Assembly (NCBI RefSeq): GCF_900177425.1 | Contig: NZ_LT840184.1 | Span: 6,233,763 to 6,297,335, forward strand | Direction of reading: 5' to 3' | DNA: 63,573 nt | Source of the DNA: Paenibacillus uliginis N3/975 | Lineage (GTDB): Bacteria; Bacillota; Bacilli; Paenibacillales; Paenibacillaceae | Shown: one piece after another, positions 60,076 to 63,573 of the stretch | Layout of the letters: every line of letters begins with the position of its first letter | How positions within the stretch are numbered: the stretch's first letter is position 1 | Translations under genes and position numbers: made by a program | Notes under the pieces: model-generated | What the model saw: only the letters and a program-made list of their open reading frames with translations | Told to the model about the DNA's origin: nothing | Database searches by the model: none

Positions 60076-61655
60076 ATCGTCCCCTGCTTTCTAGAGTTCT
60101 TGTGTACGAGAATGGTCTTGAGTGATTGATCTCCCGCACCTTGGCATTTCGCTCCGGCGTTTCTTAAAGCAACAAGTCGTTCAGCCGTATTCTTTGTGAT
60201 AAGTTCACCTGGATACAAAATAGGAATACCCGGCGGATAAGGAATGATCATCTCAGCTGATATTCTTTCCGCACTATACTCAACGGGTACTGACTCCATT
60301 TGCTCCGGATCTTTAGGCGTCAAGCTGAACGTAACCGGCTCGGAAAATAACAGAGTCGTTTCTGGAATGTTCCACGTGGAAACATTGGACTGCTCGGAAG
60401 GCAGTGGATTGAAGACCTCGAGCGGCTCGGAAGCCTCCTCTTCCTCTACAATATGCCGGAGTGCCCATAAGAGGTGATTAACATCCTCCAGAGTAGACCC
60501 GAGCGTCAAGAGCAAGACGACGTACCGTTCGTCGCTCATCTCCGGGACACAGCCGCGCGCTTCAAGCGCGTGCTGGAGTCCATAGCCGCTCAGGGACCCG
60601 GTGCGGTCATATATGACCGCTTTGAACGGGTCCTGGCGCGTGTATGCCGCCGCCTGCGTCTGCAGCGGCAGGGCTTGTCCGCCGGCCGCGCTGCTGGCGG
60701 CGGGGTTTGCGGGCTGCGGCGGCTGCAGCAGCCCGAAGCGCGGCAGCTCCGCAAGGCCGCGCCTTAGCGCGCCCACGGCGGCTAGCCCCGCCGTGAAGGC
60801 GCTAGGGCCCTGCGCGTGCAGCATGCGCCGGGCCAGATCGAGCGAGGCCATCACAGGGTATGATGGGCTCGAGCTCTGAACCATAGCAAGCCGTTGACGA
60901 AGCAGACTTCGGTCCAAGAGACAACCCTGTACGTGAAGCATGGAACCCATCGTCATGGCTGCCAGCATTTTGTGTGTCGATTGCACCACTCCATCAGCCC
61001 CACAAGACAGCGCACTTTCCGGCAGATCCGGATGCATGCCGTAATGCGCGCCATGCGCCTCATCTACAAGAAGAGGTACCTCATGTTTGTGACATAGATC
61101 AGCCAACTCCCTCAGGTTGTTTCCCATCCCGTAGTAATTGGGTGACGTCACAAAGACGCCCTTAGTTTCCGGATTAGCAGCTAACGCAGATCTCAAAGAC
61201 TCTGACGATGGAATAACTGCAAGACCGCTGCATTCATCCATTTGCGGTTCCAAAAACACTGCTCTTGCACCAGCAAGCATCAGGCCGTTCAGAACCGATT
61301 TATGGACATTGCGCTGAAGCAGGAGCAGGTCACCGGGCTGTATGCATACGGTTAGAATCATGGCTAAATTGCCCGCGGTACTTCCTCCAACCAGGAAAAA
61401 ACTTTCCTCCGCCCCAAAACAATCAGCTGCCAGTTCCTGCGCCTCACGGATCACACCTTCCGGATGGTGAAGGTCATCTGTTCCACTAATCTCCGTCACA
61501 TCTATTTTCATGACCTCACTGAGCTGCTCAGCTCCATTTATTCCGTCATACGCCTTCCCGTTTTTGTGACCTGGCACATGAAACGATTTAGCGGCATTGT
61601 TTTTGTACGCTAGCAGTGCTTCTACCAGCGGCGTTCTCTCTCTGTCCATATACAT
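60072..61655 (-). CDS. Orn/Lys/Arg decarboxylase-like PLP enzyme (YaaO)
   Basis: The 527-residue fold-type I PLP protein has SFHVPGHKNGK near residue 19, GGSTAGNLAMI, LVDEAHGAHYGMHP and the Schiff-base lysine in VQSTHKMLAAMTMGSMLH. It resembles YaaO/SpeA-type decarboxylases; substrate not proven. Between the large and C-terminal domains (about residues 295-345) lies a Pro/Ala/Gln-rich low-complexity stretch (QPPQPANPAASSAAGG) encoded by very GC-rich DNA. It is co-translated with tmk. The start follows AAGGAA. Confidence 0.88.
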   Translation of the reverse strand: MYMDRERTPLVEALLAYKNNAAKSFHVPGHKNGKAYDGINGAEQLSEVMKIDVTEISGTDDLHHPEGVIREAQELAADCFGAEESFFLVGGSTAGNLAMILTVCIQPGDLLLLQRNVHKSVLNGLMLAGARAVFLEPQMDECSGLAVIPSSESLRSALAANPETKGVFVTSPNYYGMGNNLRELADLCHKHEVPLLVDEAHGAHYGMHPDLPESALSCGADGVVQSTHKMLAAMTMGSMLHVQGCLLDRSLLRQRLAMVQSSSPSYPVMASLDLARRMLHAQGPSAFTAGLAAVGALRRGLAELPRFGLLQPPQPANPAASSAAGGQALPLQTQAAAYTRQDPFKAVIYDRTGSLSGYGLQHALEARGCVPEMSDERYVVLLLTLGSTLEDVNHLLWALRHIVEEEEASEPLEVFNPLPSEQSNVSTWNIPETTLLFSEPVTFSLTPKDPEQMESVPVEYSAERISAEMIIPYPPGIPILYPGELITKNTAERLVALRNAGAKCQGAGDQSLKTILVHKNSRKQGTI

Positions 61656-61747
61656 TTACTAATTTCCTTCCGGTAAGATCCTCTACCCTATTTTATCGTA
61701 AAATGAAACTTACGCCTATGCCCTCTCCCCTTTTGTCCAACCTACAA

Positions 61748-61778
61748 CAAAAAAAGGCCTCACTAATATCAGGCCTCG
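61748..61778 (-). terminator. gin/csfB terminator
   Basis: On the minus strand two AGGCCT arms around a ten-base loop are followed by seven T residues, 15 bp after the csfB stop. Confidence 0.8.
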
Positions 61779-61792
61779 AACATTACGTCCTA

Positions 61793-61978
61793 CTAAACTT
61801 TATTGGGCACTACGATTTGTTTCAATTGATGAATAAAAAAATGATATTTAGCGTCTTCCGCATTCGTATGCACAATCTCAGACTCACAGTCCTCGCAGAC
61901 AAATTGTGATACAATGGTAATTCCTTCTTTTTTATTCTGGCTGCATATAATACAGACGTGTTCATTCATCTCTTCCAT
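61793..61978 (-). CDS. csfB: Anti-sigma-G factor Gin (CsfB)
   Basis: Gin binds and holds sigma-G inactive until engulfment is complete. The 61-residue product has two zinc-binding pairs, CIIC near residue 9 and CEDC near 27, and the family pattern AKYHFFIHQLKQI. It lies next to the rRNA operon, as csfB does in B. subtilis. The ATG at 61978 has GGTGGG upstream; a GTG four codons earlier is possible. A CATACTA resembling forespore -10 elements lies near 62010, but its -35 is not clear. Confidence 0.88.
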   Translation of the reverse strand: MEEMNEHVCIICSQNKKEGITIVSQFVCEDCESEIVHTNAEDAKYHFFIHQLKQIVVPNKV

Positions 61979-62194
61979 GAGCCATCCCACCTTGTTCCTT
62001 TTACTATTAGTATGACACAGTTTCTATTATTTTAAACCTTTTCATAGTGTCTCCTTCTGCTTTATATGTATATGTCTTTATTTCTCCATGGTGTCTGTAC
62101 TTAAGGCGCTTCACAAAAATAAGATTCAGACCGATAAAAAACATAAAAGACTTTTATCTTATCTCAATGTCCATTAAAGGAGGCCAGAAGCTCG

Positions 62195-62719
62195 ATGGCA
62201 GAACAACCTCATGGCCAAGCTACCTTTTATCAATACCGGTTGCTCAAAAAAATACCACTTTCCAAGCACATTTTGGCCCTATACCTTATCCTTCCGTGTG
62301 CTGCAGTCGCTGCAGAAATGTTAATACTGTCCTGGGACAGCTTTCTTTATTTCTTACTAGCATTTGCACTTGTTCTATGGATCCATTTTGTCATCGGCCG
62401 TTCTGTATTGTTTATCTTTGGCTCTGCCTATCAAAAAAAATGGCGGTTTTCCCTTAAAACGCCTTGGCTCGGTTATATGCCCGACCAGCATATAAGTTCC
62501 CGAGTTTTTAACAAAGTACAGACCCATACCACTTGGATCAGCTTCTGTTTGTTCGGTGTCATGGCTTTCTGGTCGCCATTGTCGTTCATGATATCGCTTC
62601 TGTTTTGGCATATCTGGCTGCTTACCCCACGTTACTATGCTCTGCTTCGTTTCTCGGACCAGCGCAAGGATGGTATGCTCAAATTTAGCGACCTGGATGT
62701 GTCATACTACATACAATAA
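62195..62719 (+). CDS. Uncharacterised small membrane protein
   Basis: The 174-residue protein has four predicted membrane segments (about residues 26-46, 49-69, 112-130 and 131-148). Its C-terminal cytosolic tail is charged. AAAGGAGGCC lies about 10 bases before the ATG, so it is almost certainly translated. I do not recognise the family. It is on the plus strand, convergent with the lipoprotein gene and divergent from csfB. Confidence 0.75.
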   Translation: MAEQPHGQATFYQYRLLKKIPLSKHILALYLILPCAAVAAEMLILSWDSFLYFLLAFALVLWIHFVIGRSVLFIFGSAYQKKWRFSLKTPWLGYMPDQHISSRVFNKVQTHTTWISFCLFGVMAFWSPLSFMISLLFWHIWLLTPRYYALLRFSDQRKDGMLKFSDLDVSYYIQ

Positions 62720-62732
62720 TCATACATACACA

Positions 62733-62778
62733 AAAATAAAAGACCTCTTCCGTCTTTGGAATGAGGTCTTCTATTTCT
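62733..62778. terminator. Bidirectional terminator between orphan genes
   Basis: AAGACCTCTTCC pairs with GGAATGAGGTCTT (one bulge), A-rich on the left and T-rich on the right. It serves the convergent membrane-protein and lipoprotein genes; it overlaps the lipoprotein's last codons. Confidence 0.8.
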
Positions 62779-63199
62779 TACTTTCTAATCCTTGAATCGC
62801 CTCTTTCTTAAGAGGTGCAGGTACCGTTATGATTAAAAAGTCATCATGCACCGTAAGATGAACGATACTTTTCCCCTTCTCAAACACTAAAGATGAGCCC
62901 TTCTGTTCTTCCTTCTTTTCTTTCCAGCCCCATGACTCGATTACCTCCAAATAAGGTTCTGGAAGGCTATCGGATTCCTTCAACCCCGGCAGTGAATAGC
63001 GAACATAATCCAGATCGCTGTTCCCCTTCGTTTGCTCGGTTTTATTCGCTTCCTTGGGTATCGGAAAGGATTTCACATTAGCCGCCCCATCAAAAGATTC
63101 CCAAGATGGCTGGGATGGTGACCCGCATGCTGATCCCATAATCAATATAGTGCATGCACATATGATTCCGGCAATCCGCAGTCGACTATTATGCAACAT
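62771..63199 (-). CDS. Uncharacterised lipoprotein
   Basis: The 142-residue product has a type II signal with hydrophobic core IAGIICACTILIMG and a Cys in GSAC followed by GSPS, so it is probably lipidated. The mature part is charged and short, with VIESWGWKEKKEEQKGSSLVFEKG and IVHLTVHDDFLIITVP. I find no known domain. I use the ATG at 63199, which has AAGGAGG nine bases upstream; an earlier ATG at 63223 has none. It is the first gene after the rRNA operon. Confidence 0.8.
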   Translation of the reverse strand: MLHNSRLRIAGIICACTILIMGSACGSPSQPSWESFDGAANVKSFPIPKEANKTEQTKGNSDLDYVRYSLPGLKESDSLPEPYLEVIESWGWKEKKEEQKGSSLVFEKGKSIVHLTVHDDFLIITVPAPLKKEAIQGLESKK

Positions 63200-63445
63200 G
63201 TATTTAACCTCCTTCCCCCACATTAACCAAGCATCAGATCATTGCTTCACTGACTGGTTCAAGGAGAAACTTCATTCAGGCCTTAAATCCTAATAGCCTG
63301 CACAAACCGGAAAAATATAGGTAATAGTTCCTTGGTTCATGAATAATTCTATTATACTGATTTTTCTCCTTGTATCGGTAACAAAATCTTCATCAGTTAG
63401 CGTCACTTTCTCCACTATTCATAGATAATAATCATGTAAACAAAT

Positions 63446-63480
63446 AAAAACCACCATCGATTACATCGACAGTGGTTTTT
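63446..63480 (-). terminator. rRNA operon terminator
   Basis: On the minus strand AAAAACCACTGTCGATG pairs with CATCGATGGTGGTTTTT-type sequence around a short loop, with T residues in the downstream arm. It is directly after the 5S gene. Confidence 0.9.
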
Positions 63481-63481
63481 C

Positions 63482-63573
63482 GCTTGGCGACGTCCTACTC
63501 TCCCGGGACCCTTCGGTCCAAGTACCATCGGCGCTGGAAGGCTTAACGGTCGTGTTCGGGATGGGTACGCGTG
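63482..63573 (-). rRNA. rrf: 5S ribosomal RNA, 3' part
   Basis: The complement of 63482-63573 is the 3' 92 or so bases of 5S rRNA, including CCATCCCGAACACGACCG, TGGTACTTGGACC and the end GGGAGAGTAGGACGTCGCCA. The 5' portion lies beyond the window. It is the last gene of a minus-strand rRNA operon. Confidence 0.97.

Noticed and set aside
1..63573. CRISPR arrays, insertion sequences, prophage or integrase genes
   Set aside because: No regularly spaced repeats and no transposase, integrase or phage structural motifs were seen; gene order is conserved core synteny.

Overview
This window is core chromosome from a spore-forming, low-to-moderate-GC Gram-positive bacterium. It is most likely Paenibacillus or a close relative. 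Four things point there: sporulation genes run throughout (spoIIE, spoVT, spoVG, sspF, yabG, yabP/yabQ, fin, gin/csfB, spoVB-like); the gene order follows the Bacillus subtilis csfB-to-lysS interval almost gene for gene; nadA-nadB-nadC sit between ftsH and coaX; and hup lies next to rqcP. The given strand is the reverse of transcription, so nearly every gene is on the minus strand.

Both ends are rRNA operons in the same minus orientation. At the right edge lie the 3' part of a 5S rRNA gene and its terminator (63446-63573). At the left edge lie tandem promoters and the leader of a second rRNA operon, whose 16S gene starts beyond base 1. Read in the direction of transcription (right to left) the order is: orphan lipoprotein and convergent membrane protein; gin, yaaO, tmk, darA, yaaR, holB, ricT, yabA, trmN6, rsmI; abrB (plus strand); HD-domain hydrolase, tatD, yabE-like 3D protein behind a c-di-AMP riboswitch, rnmV, ksgA, yabG, veg, sspF, ispE, purR, spoVG, glmU, prs; a plus-strand orphan; pth, fin, mfd, a PrsA-like lipoprotein, spoVT, yabM/spoVB-like, mazG, hup, rqcP, yabP, yabQ, divIC, yabR, spoIIE, yabS, yabT, tilS, hpt, ftsH; nadA-nadB-nadC-coaX; hslO, a second PrsA-like foldase, cysK; the folate operon pabB-pabA-pabC-folP-folB-folK-yazB-dusB; greA, lysS; and finally a divergent TetR regulator/membrane protein pair.

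Functionally the interval mixes translation and RNA maturation (lysS, rsmI, ksgA, rnmV, trmN6, tilS, dusB, pth, rqcP), nucleotide and cofactor supply (prs, purR, hpt, tmk, folate, NAD, CoA), envelope growth (glmU, ispE, divIC, 3D protein, foldases) and entry into or execution of sporulation. Much of the control can be read directly. There is an intact ydaO/yuaA-type c-di-AMP riboswitch with its own terminator before the 3D protein. Spo0A-type boxes lie at abrB and spoIIE. A sigma-H-like promoter precedes spoVG, and sigma-G/K-like promoters precede sspF, spoVT and yabG. Consensus sigma-A promoters precede veg, cysK and nadA.

I found no mobile element, CRISPR array, prophage or tRNA gene, and no clearly undescribed multi-gene system. 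The most interesting items are regulatory or small: the riboswitch, tandem 0A boxes facing the HD-domain gene, a probably leaderless TetR mRNA, two copies of a roughly 70-bp intergenic element, and an orphan gene in the position that ctc occupies in Bacillus.
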